The notes below the pieces were generated by a model, which saw nothing but the letters and a program-made list of their open reading frames with translations, searched no databases and was not told the DNA's origin. A DNA stretch of 64,000 nt from Paraburkholderia bannensis (GTDB lineage: Bacteria > Pseudomonadota > Gammaproteobacteria > Burkholderiales > Burkholderiaceae): positions 62,001 through 126,000 of the forward strand of contig NZ_JACHBW010000017.1 in assembly GCF_014200455.1 (NCBI RefSeq). Reading direction: 5' to 3'. The position numbers and the translations under genes were made by a program. Numbering within the stretch: position 1 is the first letter of the stretch; the number at the start of each line of letters is the position of its first letter. This document shows, piece by piece, positions 1-8,004 of this stretch.

Positions 1-395
1 GGACGGGTTGGACCGTCTGTAGTCGGCCGGCGTTTTCTCGCTACGGCTACTTCTTCTTTGGTGGCGTACTGGGCGGAACGCTGTTCGGCATTAAGTACTT
101 GTACCACGTCGTCGCCAGGGGATTTTGGAATCAAGACCGGTGTTTGTGGCGTGTGCTTTCGCCGCTGCTCGCCGGTTCATTAGCGTTCGTCGTTGGGGCT
201 CTCACGGACGCCGGCTTTCTTGGTCTGACAATCAGCGCTAGCAAGGCACCGGCGTACGTGTCACTGGGCTTTATCACAGGCTACTTCGGCGACAAGGCGC
301 TCGCCAAGATGACTGAAATGGCAGATGTTATTTTCGGCACCCGCGACGCGCCGAAGTCGAGCGGCTCTCAAGCAAGAGCGGATGGCCAACAATAA
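1..395 (+). CDS. Membrane protein, 5' end missing
   Basis: The reading frame is open from base 3 to the stop at 393-395, with no ATG in the visible part, so the gene very probably begins outside the window. The visible part has hydrophobic segments around the stretches YFFFGGVLGGTLFG and LLAGSLAFVVGALTDAGFLGL, and a third around YVSLGFITGYFG, followed by a cytoplasmic-looking tail ending in an FGTRD motif. Its last 14 bases overlap the ATG of the large fusion protein that follows, which implies translational coupling and a shared role. I do not recognise a named family. Confidence 0.7.
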   Translation, partial: TGWTVCSRPAFSRYGYFFFGGVLGGTLFGIKYLYHVVARGFWNQDRCLWRVLSPLLAGSLAFVVGALTDAGFLGLTISASKAPAYVSLGFITGYFGDKALAKMTEMADVIFGTRDAPKSSGSQARADGQQ

Positions 396-3027
396 GATAC
401 CCCGCGCTCAGCGCTCTGCAACTACGCTGCCATCGCCGATTCACGATCTCAGGATTGTTACGACAGACGGATTGCAGACGCTCCGCGGCGACAAAATTAC
501 ACCGGCTATAGCTGGTTGGAAGGCAGTGGGCCTCTGCACAATGCCGGCTGCATGGGTTCCACCTTTCTTTGTCATCTCAGCCGCCTGCTTTGGCACTAAC
601 CTTGGCCAGCTCTTCCACGATCGGATCGAACAGGCTATCAAGGATATCTTGGGCGAGCTCCAACTCAGTGAGCAAACGCCAGTATTTATCAGGTCAAGCG
701 GTGTCGCTGAGACGTTGCACGTCCGCGGTCAACTGGATTCGATCGAGTGCTCCGCAGGCAACATTTTGTCTAGCGCGAAAGCGTTAGTGGAGCGACTCAA
801 TGCGGTCGCACCAGCGGGCGCCGGCACAATTCATCTGGTCGTCCAAAAAAGCGTTTCTGTGGCGGAGAAAGGGCACCTGTCGAATGAGCGCCGTCTCAGT
901 CGCGAGCCGAGAGACTGGGTCGCCGAGTTCGAGCCTATTAACGGTGAACGGGGTCGAACTGAATCAGTGGCCGTTCGGACTTGGCGGAGTGGCAAGGCCA
1001 TCGACACCGTTACCGATCTGGCGTGTGATGCCCGCGCCGCGGTCGGAATCGTCCTTAAGCGTGTGGGAGGCTGGGCGATGCAATTCGCCTCCCGGATGCA
1101 TTTCGAATGGGTGTGGGACAAGAGTGCCATCTGGCTCGTTCAGGCCGATGTCGCGTCGATCAGCGGTGGTATCGACCCTAGATCAGTGATTCCCGCGCAC
1201 ATACCAAAGCTAAAGACCGATGAGCTTCGCGCATTCAAGGCTGCGTGCGAATCGGACTTCGCCACGTATGGCAAGCTGCGCAACGCTAGCATGTATGGTG
1301 AACTTGGCTATCAGATGCCGCCGTTCTATGTGCTCAATCAACCCGAAATCATTCATGCGCTACTTCGCGGCGAAGTCACTGACGAGCTTGCGGCCGATCT
1401 GAGCGTATTGACTCAACGCCCCTTCATTATCCGTACTGACGGCACCCAGATTCCCAAGGTGAAGCGCGAAATGTTGCCGCGCAGTGATGAACTTCGATCG
1501 CTCGCCGACGCAACGGAATGGCTTACAACAACCTTCGCACAAATCGTAATTGACGCTGACCTTGCGGACACGGGGTTGTGCCTCATCGCCCACCATTTCA
1601 TCCCGTCGGTTGCGTCGGCTTGGGCACGAGCAGAGCCGGGAAACCCGCTAGTTCGCATCGAATCCCTGTGGGGCATTCCAGAGGGGCTGTATTGGCATTC
1701 TCACGATACGTTCGAAGTCGATACCGGAAGTCGGGATATCAGGAATGCGAACATCGGCGGGCACTTGGAATATGGGCTGCGTGAGCGTCTCCGATACAAG
1801 GGCACGTTCATTGCTGCGGACGACGAAGGCCATTGGATCCCGCAGATTACAGACATAGCTCACGATTGGGCTCGCAGTATTACGCGGACGCAATGGATAT
1901 TCGAAATTGCACAAAGTACGCGCAGGATAGCTGAGCGCTGCCAGCAGTCGACGGCTGTGATGTGGTTCGTGGATAACCATCGCGAAGCAACCCCACACCG
2001 TGTTTTGCCGTGGTTTCACAGCCCATCGACACTTGACGGTGGCCCGAAAGCCGCTCCCAGACGGAAGCGCCTCTCGTCTCACGATTTCGTGATTCGGCAT
2101 GCCGCAGATTGGGCGGAGCTCCAAAGTGCGGCCGAGGGCGGTCAAACCATTGAACGAGTCGTGATGGCACCGATCGATGCGGAATTGATCCGCAACGCGA
2201 GCTTCGCAACCGATTTGGCGAAGCTCGCGAAAACGGTCGGCTTCGTCGTTGAGTTGTCGGGCGGAATCCTTTCCCACGCCTACTACATGCTGAACCGGGA
2301 GGGTTGCCGAGTCGAATGTGTCGACCTCTTTGGCGCAGGTGAAGAGGTGGTCGAATTTCACAAGCTGGTCAGAGATGGTATCCCCGACATGATTCGCGAT
2401 CGAGGCGAGCGGGTCGACTCCATCGCCCTAAAGGGAGATGCGCTGATTGCCGCTCTTCGGCAGAAGCTTGTGGAAGAGGCGCTCGAAGCGCTCGATGCCA
2501 GCACCGGGAACGAGTTGCTTGGAGAACTCGCGGATGTCCAAGAAGTGTTGCTTGCACTTGCCACGGCCTTAAATGTCGACCCAGCAGCCTTGGAACAAGA
2601 ACGGCTCAAGAAGCGAAAGAAAAGGGGGGGATTCGAAAAGGGGTTAATGTTGCTAAAGACGGCAACGCCACAATCGATCGGCAAATCGCACAATGAGGCG
2701 ACAAGTTTTGGAGGGGACCTGTCAATGGAAGAACTGCGGAGTCAGTCGCTTCCTGTCATTTCCGATCCCCTAGCCATGCCAACGAAATCCCCATATCGTC
2801 GGCCAGACATGCGGAATGTAGACGGGACCATGGAAAAATTGTTTACATTCAAAACGGATCTGGTTTCGTTGAGCGAGCTTGAACAACGTTTGGCCTTTGA
2901 AATGCCCATGCCTCATGCCGGAAAGACGCCACTAGTTCTGACAGTAGAATTGGACCGGGACAAGTCCATGGTTCGAGGAAAGATCCGTTTGCAAGTCAGC
3001 CAATCCCAGCTGGAGTTACCGTTTTAG
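382..3027 (+). CDS. PPDK-like ATP-grasp, phosphohistidine and MazG-like fusion protein
   Basis: The protein has 881 aa. Residues ~20-256 look like the PPDK/PEP-synthase nucleotide-binding domain, with FIRSSGVAE (R104) and the closing motif FEWVWDKSAIWLVQAD (241-256), where family members usually read LQARP. Residues ~610-655 match the PEP-utilising swivel domain, with GGILSHA placing a phospho-acceptor His at 632. Residues ~660-760 match MazG/HisE-like pyrophosphohydrolases: KLVRDGIPDM, then EExxE (698-702) and ExxD (715-718). The middle (~260-600) and the last ~120 aa are unassigned. The order ATP-grasp, variable region, His domain recalls rifampicin phosphotransferase. ATG 382 was chosen over an upstream start at 325; it overlaps the upstream membrane gene by 14 nt. 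Substrate unknown; defence or nucleotide signalling is inference. Confidence 0.8.
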   Translation: MANNKIPRAQRSATTLPSPIHDLRIVTTDGLQTLRGDKITPAIAGWKAVGLCTMPAAWVPPFFVISAACFGTNLGQLFHDRIEQAIKDILGELQLSEQTPVFIRSSGVAETLHVRGQLDSIECSAGNILSSAKALVERLNAVAPAGAGTIHLVVQKSVSVAEKGHLSNERRLSREPRDWVAEFEPINGERGRTESVAVRTWRSGKAIDTVTDLACDARAAVGIVLKRVGGWAMQFASRMHFEWVWDKSAIWLVQADVASISGGIDPRSVIPAHIPKLKTDELRAFKAACESDFATYGKLRNASMYGELGYQMPPFYVLNQPEIIHALLRGEVTDELAADLSVLTQRPFIIRTDGTQIPKVKREMLPRSDELRSLADATEWLTTTFAQIVIDADLADTGLCLIAHHFIPSVASAWARAEPGNPLVRIESLWGIPEGLYWHSHDTFEVDTGSRDIRNANIGGHLEYGLRERLRYKGTFIAADDEGHWIPQITDIAHDWARSITRTQWIFEIAQSTRRIAERCQQSTAVMWFVDNHREATPHRVLPWFHSPSTLDGGPKAAPRRKRLSSHDFVIRHAADWAELQSAAEGGQTIERVVMAPIDAELIRNASFATDLAKLAKTVGFVVELSGGILSHAYYMLNREGCRVECVDLFGAGEEVVEFHKLVRDGIPDMIRDRGERVDSIALKGDALIAALRQKLVEEALEALDASTGNELLGELADVQEVLLALATALNVDPAALEQERLKKRKKRGGFEKGLMLLKTATPQSIGKSHNEATSFGGDLSMEELRSQSLPVISDPLAMPTKSPYRRPDMRNVDGTMEKLFTFKTDLVSLSELEQRLAFEMPMPHAGKTPLVLTVELDRDKSMVRGKIRLQVSQSQLELPF

Positions 3028-3164
3028 CTGACCACGTTGTGCGGGGGATCAGCGAAGGTTCGTAGAAATCCGTTCTATCACTCTCTTCGCCCTCCCGCCC
3101 TAATGGCCGGACGGCTGACTGCTCTCGCTGCTCATTGCCGCATCAAATAAGGAGGTAGCCCGCA

Positions 3165-3572
3165 ATGCTAGCGGAGATCTTGGGTGTTATTGAAAAGGCC
3201 AATAGTCGTGTTCTGCTTTTTATCTTTGTTGGCCTGTTCTTTTATTGCTTTTTAGGTGATGGTGAAAATATTGCAGATCCACTGTCGGCGAATGGCGCTT
3301 CGTTGATCATTCTTATTGTTTGGGCCTATGGATTGACTGGAATGTGGATCGAGCTTGTAGGAAAGATGAACGATAGCCTGCCTGAAAACGACCTCGCCAG
3401 TTGGGGGCCGATCATTGGAGGGACGATACTTGCCTTCTGCCTCCTGATCACTTTCTCCTACCTAGCGAAAAACCCTCAAGGTCTGACGCTATCCATTTTG
3501 GCTAAAAAGAATTTTTTGCGTTTATGCACTTTGTATCTACTGGGATTCGAGACGGTTAAAATCGATCGGTAG
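3165..3572 (+). CDS. Small multi-pass membrane protein
   Basis: A 135-aa protein with three clear hydrophobic helices (about residues 16-35, 44-62 and 82-100) and a weaker fourth near the C terminus. A strong Shine-Dalgarno sequence (AAGGAGG) sits 8 nt before the ATG. The coding sequence is visibly more AT-rich than its surroundings, which suggests a separate origin. It follows the fusion protein gene on the same strand after 137 nt without genes, so it could be a third component of that locus or an independent cargo gene. No family was recognised. Confidence 0.7.
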   Translation: MLAEILGVIEKANSRVLLFIFVGLFFYCFLGDGENIADPLSANGASLIILIVWAYGLTGMWIELVGKMNDSLPENDLASWGPIIGGTILAFCLLITFSYLAKNPQGLTLSILAKKNFLRLCTLYLLGFETVKIDR

Positions 3573-3771
3573 ACGCCGCTCCGATCGTGAACAAATCCAG
3601 CAGTTCAAAGGCCCGCGCCCCACGTCGCGAGTTTAATCAGCTGCTGATGATATCCGAAATCTGCGCCCCGCCTCAGTTTCTGATCTAGGGCGACCAAAGG
3701 ATTCAACAGACCTTCGCAGCACTACTGCCCAGAAGACCGTTTCATCAAGGAATCTGTGAGCGGGCCCGACA

Positions 3772-3957
3772 TCAAACCGAGTCGCACTGAAAAGATGTCC
3801 ACTGGATTTTACTCACACCCGGATTTTCGTCGAGCTCGTCGTCCGTCGCATATTAGCCAGCTTTTACGGCCGCCAGTGCCTTTTCCGTGCGTGCAACTTG
3901 TCGTTCCAGTCGCGCAGCTTTTCGATCCGGCTCGGCATCCGATGCGTTGATGTTCAT
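3772..3957 (-). pseudogene. Decayed paralog of the small protein at 4002-4199
   Basis: Reading from ATG 3957 gives a protein beginning MNIN and containing AVKAG, then an in-frame TAA (3853-3855), then ATDDELDEN and a final stop at 3772. The intact neighbour begins MNIN and has IDAGYYFTDDELDDE at the same place, so the TAA replaces a Tyr codon. The 5' leader is also duplicated: ACAAGGATG lies just upstream of both starts. This is best read as a tandem duplicate inactivated by a nonsense mutation. A functional 34-aa N-terminal peptide is possible. Confidence 0.65.
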
Positions 3958-4001
3958 CGGTGACTCATCCTTGTAAGGCGAATGCAGATGGTCAAATATG
4001 C

Positions 4002-4199
4002 TCAGAGCCATTGGCTAACAGCGTCATCCTGTGGGTGATGCGGTGTGTTCGTCAATGTCTCGTCGTCGAGCTCGTCATCGGTGAAGTAGTAGCCGGCATC
4101 GATACGTGAAGCGGCTCGGCGGGCGCGCTCGATCTGCTCGTCCAGCGTGAACTGGTTAGCATGCCCGTAGATATCGGCATTGGCGCGGTTGATGTTCAC
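4002..4199 (-). CDS. Small hypothetical element protein
   Basis: A 65-aa acidic, helical protein (MNIN start, DEQIERARRAASRIDAG in the middle, TDDELDD near the end). The start is GTG 4199, preceded by an AAGGATGGGGGA leader. The intact copy of a small family whose decayed duplicate is immediately downstream. No domain was recognised. Its position at the end of the mobilization gene array suggests an accessory role in transfer or stability. Confidence 0.55.
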   Translation of the reverse strand: MNINRANADIYGHANQFTLDEQIERARRAASRIDAGYYFTDDELDDETLTNTPHHPQDDAVSQWL

Positions 4200-4254
4200 C
4201 GGTCCCCCATCCTTGTGACAACAACAGGGCAGCTCGCATCGGCGTCACCTGTGG

Positions 4255-4674
4255 TTAATTGTGGCACTCAGGCACCGGCTTTTCGTTATCAATGCCCCAT
4301 GTGTCAAGCCATGCGTATACCTCTTCGCCAGAGAGGTGCAAGCCCGCATTCTGGAACTCTAGCCAGGATTTCTCGGCCTCTTGCTGGAATCGCGCGCGTG
4401 CCGTTGCTCTCTGATCGGGCTCGACCTCAACCGCGTGACTCACATCGTGAGCTTCAGATGACGGCAACCGTGATTTCATAGCATAACGTAACGTATCAAT
4501 CGTATCGTAACGTACCAAACGACAGTCTGGACGAGCGTTGCTGCCTTTGCGGCGGGAGCCGCCGCCGAGGGCCACGCCCTCACCCCTACGATACCGGTTT
4601 TGTTCGCGGGCCTCGCGCGGGAGCGCGAGGCAAGCAAAAGAACAGTAGACTCCTAGACGCGTACCGGCGTTCAA
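4255..4674 (-). CDS. Small antitoxin-like protein, start uncertain
   Basis: The C-terminal ~50 aa (EAEKSWLEFQNAGLHLSGEEV, then AWLDTWG and a final PECHN) resemble the C-terminal part of small antitoxin or stability proteins that often carry a ribbon-helix-helix domain. Two starts are plausible. TTG 4674 lies behind an ACAAGGATGAGGGA leader like those of the neighbouring small genes and gives 139 aa, but its first 65 aa look low in coding quality. ATG 4479 gives a compact 74-aa protein starting MKSRLPSSEAH. No toxin gene is adjacent, so antitoxin function is only a suggestion. Confidence 0.5.
   Translation of the reverse strand: MNAGTRLGVYCSFACLALPREAREQNRYRRGEGVALGGGSRRKGSNARPDCRLVRYDTIDTLRYAMKSRLPSSEAHDVSHAVEVEPDQRATARARFQQEAEKSWLEFQNAGLHLSGEEVYAWLDTWGIDNEKPVPECHN
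4487..4514. promoter_or_regulatory. Direct repeats upstream of the antitoxin-like ORF
   Basis: CGTAACGTA occurs at 4487-4495 and 4506-4514 as a direct repeat with 19-bp spacing, and CGTATC is also duplicated in between. The repeats lie just upstream of the alternative ATG at 4479. Short direct repeats are typical operators for ribbon-helix-helix regulators, so an autoregulatory site is possible. Confidence 0.35.
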
Positions 4675-4695
4675 AGTCCCTCATCCTTGTGTTCG

Positions 4696-5091
4696 CTAAA
4701 GCTTTGAGAGTTCGATCGGACCAAACATGAATACCATCAGATAGCCCGTCGAGGTCGTAAATTTCCCCGCCGTAAAACCGGGTTGGACCTTTGCCACCAA
4801 CGCGACCCTCGTTTTCAGCCCGATGAACGGGCCGTTCACCGGGCTACCGATCAATTTTTCAAACTCGTCCCTAGTCACCGGCTGCGCCAAGTCAGAGCCT
4901 GATCGCCAGCCTCCATTACTGTAGTCATCGAACACATAGCCGGAAGCCTTCTTTTCCACCTTGATCACTGGTTCGACTTTTCCGTTCTGCATCGCACCGT
5001 ACGCCCCCTCCAGCGTATCCGGCGTATTCCGGGTACAGCCCGAAAGTGTCGCCACAAGGAGTCCAAGCACCATACACGAGAGCTTCTTCAA
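4696..5091 (-). CDS. Lipoprotein downstream of VirB6-like gene
   Basis: A 131-aa predicted lipoprotein. Starting at TTG 5091, which has AAGGACGG about 4 nt upstream, the protein reads KKLSCMVLGLLVATLSGC, a short signal peptide with lipobox LSGC. The mature part has no motif I recognise. It lies 49 nt downstream of the VirB6-like gene in the same orientation. In conjugation systems a small lipoprotein beside VirB6 is often VirB7-like or an entry-exclusion protein, and either role is possible here. Confidence 0.6.
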   Translation of the reverse strand: MKKLSCMVLGLLVATLSGCTRNTPDTLEGAYGAMQNGKVEPVIKVEKKASGYVFDDYSNGGWRSGSDLAQPVTRDEFEKLIGSPVNGPFIGLKTRVALVAKVQPGFTAGKFTTSTGYLMVFMFGPIELSKL

Positions 5092-5140
5092 TTTTCCGTC
5101 CTTTTTATCGGCCAACACGTAAGGGAAATTTCGCCAGCGC

Positions 5141-6160
5141 CTATAGCCCCTTGACGCTGTTCATACGGAAACGCCTCGTCGCAGCGCGAGCGGCAGCCTG
5201 TCCAGCACCAACGGCGTGGCGCGCGCCAGCTTGCGCACCACCCAGTGCTTTACCTCCCATCCATTTCGAGCCTTGACCAGCCGCGCGAGCGATGATGCGC
5301 GACGCACCGCCAGTCGCCGAAGATACGACCCAATTCCCGAAGCCGGTGCCGATCGGCGCACCTCCGGCGAGGCTAGATGCCACTTGGGTAACACCCATGA
5401 TCACGAGCACGTCGATGATCGCTATCAGCAGCAATCCCAACGCACTGCCGAGGCCGGAGGTCGGAGTCATCGAATCCATATACTGCTGAAATGCAACGTA
5501 CGTGAACGACAGCACTGTCACCGCAAATACGTTGACGAAAACATAGTTGACGATCAGACCTACCCACGCATCGAAGAACCGCTTCGTAGCGTCGAAAATC
5601 AGGCAGCCGATGAAAATCGGACCAAAAGCCAACAGGACGGTCAACATGCCCTTTGAGAGCAGGATGAGGTAGGCGGCATAGACGGTCATGATGAGCCCAG
5701 CCCCGTAATACACAATGCCGGAAAAGAAGAACGAAAACCCGTTAGAGGTTAGCAAGGATCCCCGAGAGAACGCATCGCTCCCGAGCGACCATGCCTGACT
5801 CAGTTGTCGATCGAGGATCGATGGACCGGCAACGGTGTCGGCGGTTTGCCCAGTAACGATGCTCGTGAGGTCTGTCGGCAAATTCAGCACGGGATCGAGC
5901 ACGTACTGTCCGTATCCAGCCATGGAAAAACCGATGCTCAGGATCAGCGTTATCTTGATGATCCTGAATACCATGTCATTGCCCCAATCCTGCACTTTTC
6001 CGCGAATGCCCGCCCATGAATAGAGAATGAAGTAGATCCCGAGGCACGTTGTTACGACAGGTAGCATCGCAGTAATCGTCCGCTGGACAGCGGCATTCAG
6101 AAACGCATCAATCGCAGCCTGGAAGTGCGTGAAGATGTTTGCGAAAATTGTCAGCGTCAT
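5141..6160 (-). CDS. VirB6/TrbL-like conjugation membrane protein
   Basis: A 339-aa polytopic inner-membrane protein of the VirB6 type, the channel component of type IV secretion systems. It has five to seven hydrophobic segments between about residues 25 and 265, including SKGMLTVLLAFGPIFIGCLIF and the following FFDAWVG, a region conserved in VirB6/TrbL proteins. The C-terminal ~70 aa are Gly/Ala-rich and basic. The start ATG 6160 has a strong AAGGAGAG site. No other mating-pair genes are visible, which is unusual: the protein may modify the channel of a helper element, or the rest of the system may lie left of the window. Confidence 0.75.
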   Translation of the reverse strand: MTLTIFANIFTHFQAAIDAFLNAAVQRTITAMLPVVTTCLGIYFILYSWAGIRGKVQDWGNDMVFRIIKITLILSIGFSMAGYGQYVLDPVLNLPTDLTSIVTGQTADTVAGPSILDRQLSQAWSLGSDAFSRGSLLTSNGFSFFFSGIVYYGAGLIMTVYAAYLILLSKGMLTVLLAFGPIFIGCLIFDATKRFFDAWVGLIVNYVFVNVFAVTVLSFTYVAFQQYMDSMTPTSGLGSALGLLLIAIIDVLVIMGVTQVASSLAGGAPIGTGFGNWVVSSATGGASRIIARAAGQGSKWMGGKALGGAQAGARHAVGAGQAAARAATRRFRMNSVKGL

Positions 6161-6175
6161 GGCGCTCTCTCCTTG

Positions 6176-6460
6176 CTATTGCCGGCGAGCCGGACTTTCG
6201 TTGACTAAAGTTTTGCCGGCGCGCTGGGCCTTCAGAAAGCGGCCGTAGTCACGGCATACGCGTTCGATTGCCACATCGTCGTATGCATCGAGCGTACGTC
6301 GCTCAAAGGCGAGTAGCTGCCGCTTGATATGTAAGCGCGCCAACATCTTCGCGTCAGGCCGAGGCTTTGCTTCCTCCGCAGCTATTTCGCTCACGATGAA
6401 TCCGATCATCGAGTTGAGCACTTCCAATGCCGTTTCGAGGCGAGCCAAGCTATCGGTCAT
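6176..6460 (-). CDS. Small helical element protein
   Basis: A 94-aa charged helical protein starting MTDSLARLETALEVLN. Its ATG overlaps the stop of the preceding small gene (ATGA at 6463-6460 region), so the two are translationally coupled. The C terminus reads KTLVNESPARRQ and is encoded by one copy of a 22-bp repeat that recurs near oriT. No domain was recognised. It precedes the VirB6-like gene by 15 nt, so it is probably part of the transfer operon. Confidence 0.65.
   Translation of the reverse strand: MTDSLARLETALEVLNSMIGFIVSEIAAEEAKPRPDAKMLARLHIKRQLLAFERRTLDAYDDVAIERVCRDYGRFLKAQRAGKTLVNESPARRQ
6193..6214. repeat. 22-bp repeat, copy 1
   Basis: GACTTTCGTTGACTAAAGTTTT matches 8611-8632 at 21 of 22 positions. 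The core is an imperfect inverted repeat (ACTTTCGT and ACTAAAGT arms). This copy forms the end of the small gene at 6176-6460. Confidence 0.6.
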
Positions 6461-6666
6461 CAAAGAACCTCCGTGACGGCCGGAAAGCCCTCGACCACCA
6501 GATGATCTAGGCGCTCGTAGAAAACGCCCAACATTGCCGCGAGGTCCTCGTACATCGGATTCGGCCGCATCAGATCGATGCATTTGCCCATCCCATGGAC
6601 AGCGTCCTGAAGCGACGTGTACCACGTGAGTAAATCGGGGGACGCGTTACTATTGATGCCAGCCAT
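6460..6666 (-). CDS. Small hypothetical element protein
   Basis: A 68-aa protein starting MAGINSNASPDLLTWY, predicted helical. The ATG at 6666 has a near-perfect AAGGAGGTG ribosome binding site 4 nt upstream. The stop overlaps the start of the next gene by an ATGA junction. It lies about 150 nt downstream of the relaxase gene, and a hairpin (CACCTCC-TTG-CAGGTG-like) overlaps its ribosome binding site. No function was recognised. Confidence 0.65.
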   Translation of the reverse strand: MAGINSNASPDLLTWYTSLQDAVHGMGKCIDLMRPNPMYEDLAAMLGVFYERLDHLVVEGFPAVTEVL

Positions 6667-6816
6667 GATTCACCTCCTTGCAGGTGGGTCGTGGTTAGGG
6701 ACGAAGGAGCGTGTCACCGCTCGTTCGTCCCGCTACGAAGAACGCATCGTTGTGCTTCGAACGACGCGCGAAACAGCAGAGCCTAGGGCACAACAAGACA
6801 TGCAACGGCGACGAGC

Positions 6817-8004
6817 TCAACGCTCGTGGTCATCTTTCCCCGGCGCACTATCACGCATTGGAATCACGCTCGGCCTCGACTTCTGCGCACGAGCTCCTGC
6901 CGCACTTGCGACCTTCGGCCTCTCGTCACTGCGACGATCATGCCCTTCCCTCGTCTTCCTCATCCGGCTAGCGGTGTCCTGCCGCTCTGTCATCGGCGCC
7001 GGCACGCTGCTCACGAAACGTCTAATGTCGTTGCTCAAAAGCGCGTCACTCGGCTTACCAGAGGCTCGAAGCGCGTCAGCGAGTTCCAGCCATGAATTGG
7101 TGACTTCTTCATGCCTCCGCGCAGCTGCCGTCTCCCATACGCCATCGACGCTCTTTCCAGTCAGTACGGCATCGGCGGCGGCTCGAAGCTTGGCGAGTTC
7201 AACATTCGACCGACAGTGATTGTCCTGGCGGTTCTTGGACATGTGGTACATGTTCTGTCGTTTTCCTTTTCGGACAACGCCGCGGATAGATCTCGGCGTA
7301 GCTGTTGCCTCAATTCCGTGCTCACGTAGTTTCTGAGCGAACAGTTGCCGAAACTCCCAAAGCTGAGGCGGACCGTGAAGCAGTCGTTGCCCATCCACAG
7401 AACCTGCTTTCACGCATACATGAGCGTGCGGATGCGGTGGTGCTTGTGGATCTGGATCAGTATCGGGCGTGTGGAGTGCGAAGACGTACTCGTGCCCAGC
7501 GAATGCTTCTCGCGAAAATGCCCTGACCGCAGACGTGAACCGCTCGACGTTCGTATCGGCAGGCATCGAAAGCACCAAATTGACTGCAAGCTTTCCGTTC
7601 GAGCGTCGCTTGCCGCACCATTCAGACCAGTGCTGCTGCAACTCGCGCACATCATCGAGACACGTGAGTTGTTGACCGCTATCCGTCTCAGCTGTGAGCC
7701 GGCCATTTCGCGTGATATATGTCAAATGAGCCCATATGCGACCGGTCGTTTTCGCGACACTGCTGACCTTCACAACTGCCTCCGGCACTCGATGCACAAC
7801 ACGCGCTATCGCCGCTCGGGCCGTATCGGTGCTGGTAACAGCGCGACGGCTACCGCGCATATACAGGTCAGGAAGCGAAGGCCGCACTTGCCCGGTCGAT
7901 TGCCGTCCGGCGCGAACCGATGTTAGTCGTCGGAGTTCTTCCGAATCCGACGAGTCCAGTACCCCTAAAGTATCGAAGAGTTTCTCGAACTTGCAGTTAC
8001 TCAT
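6817..8004 (-). CDS. Relaxase, MOBP-like
   Basis: A 395-aa DNA relaxase that would nick at oriT and pilot the strand during conjugative transfer. The putative catalytic Tyr is Y96 in AHLTYITRNG, and the metal-binding His cluster is H191, H193 and H195 in PHPHAHVCV. These are the spacing and motifs of VirD2/TraI-type (MOBP) relaxases. The C-terminal ~150 aa are charged and contain no recognised domain. ATG 8004 was chosen because it overlaps the mobC stop by ATGA; a longer upstream start would run deep into mobC. Confidence 0.8.
   Translation of the reverse strand: MSNCKFEKLFDTLGVLDSSDSEELRRLTSVRAGRQSTGQVRPSLPDLYMRGSRRAVTSTDTARAAIARVVHRVPEAVVKVSSVAKTTGRIWAHLTYITRNGRLTAETDSGQQLTCLDDVRELQQHWSEWCGKRRSNGKLAVNLVLSMPADTNVERFTSAVRAFSREAFAGHEYVFALHTPDTDPDPQAPPHPHAHVCVKAGSVDGQRLLHGPPQLWEFRQLFAQKLREHGIEATATPRSIRGVVRKGKRQNMYHMSKNRQDNHCRSNVELAKLRAAADAVLTGKSVDGVWETAAARRHEEVTNSWLELADALRASGKPSDALLSNDIRRFVSSVPAPMTERQDTASRMRKTREGHDRRSDERPKVASAAGARAQKSRPSVIPMRDSAPGKDDHER

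Noticed and set aside
541..553. TGCCGGCTGCA match to the tRNA-Thr end, as possible second attachment site
   Set aside because: The match is only 11 bp, lies inside the conserved fusion gene, and does not extend along the tRNA.
382..3027. Reading the fusion protein as a histidine-biosynthesis (HisE-like) or central-metabolism (PEP synthase) enzyme
   Set aside because: A complete hisE is present in the window, and the ATP-grasp end motif and domain order differ from PEP synthase; the location on a mobile element also argues against a housekeeping role.
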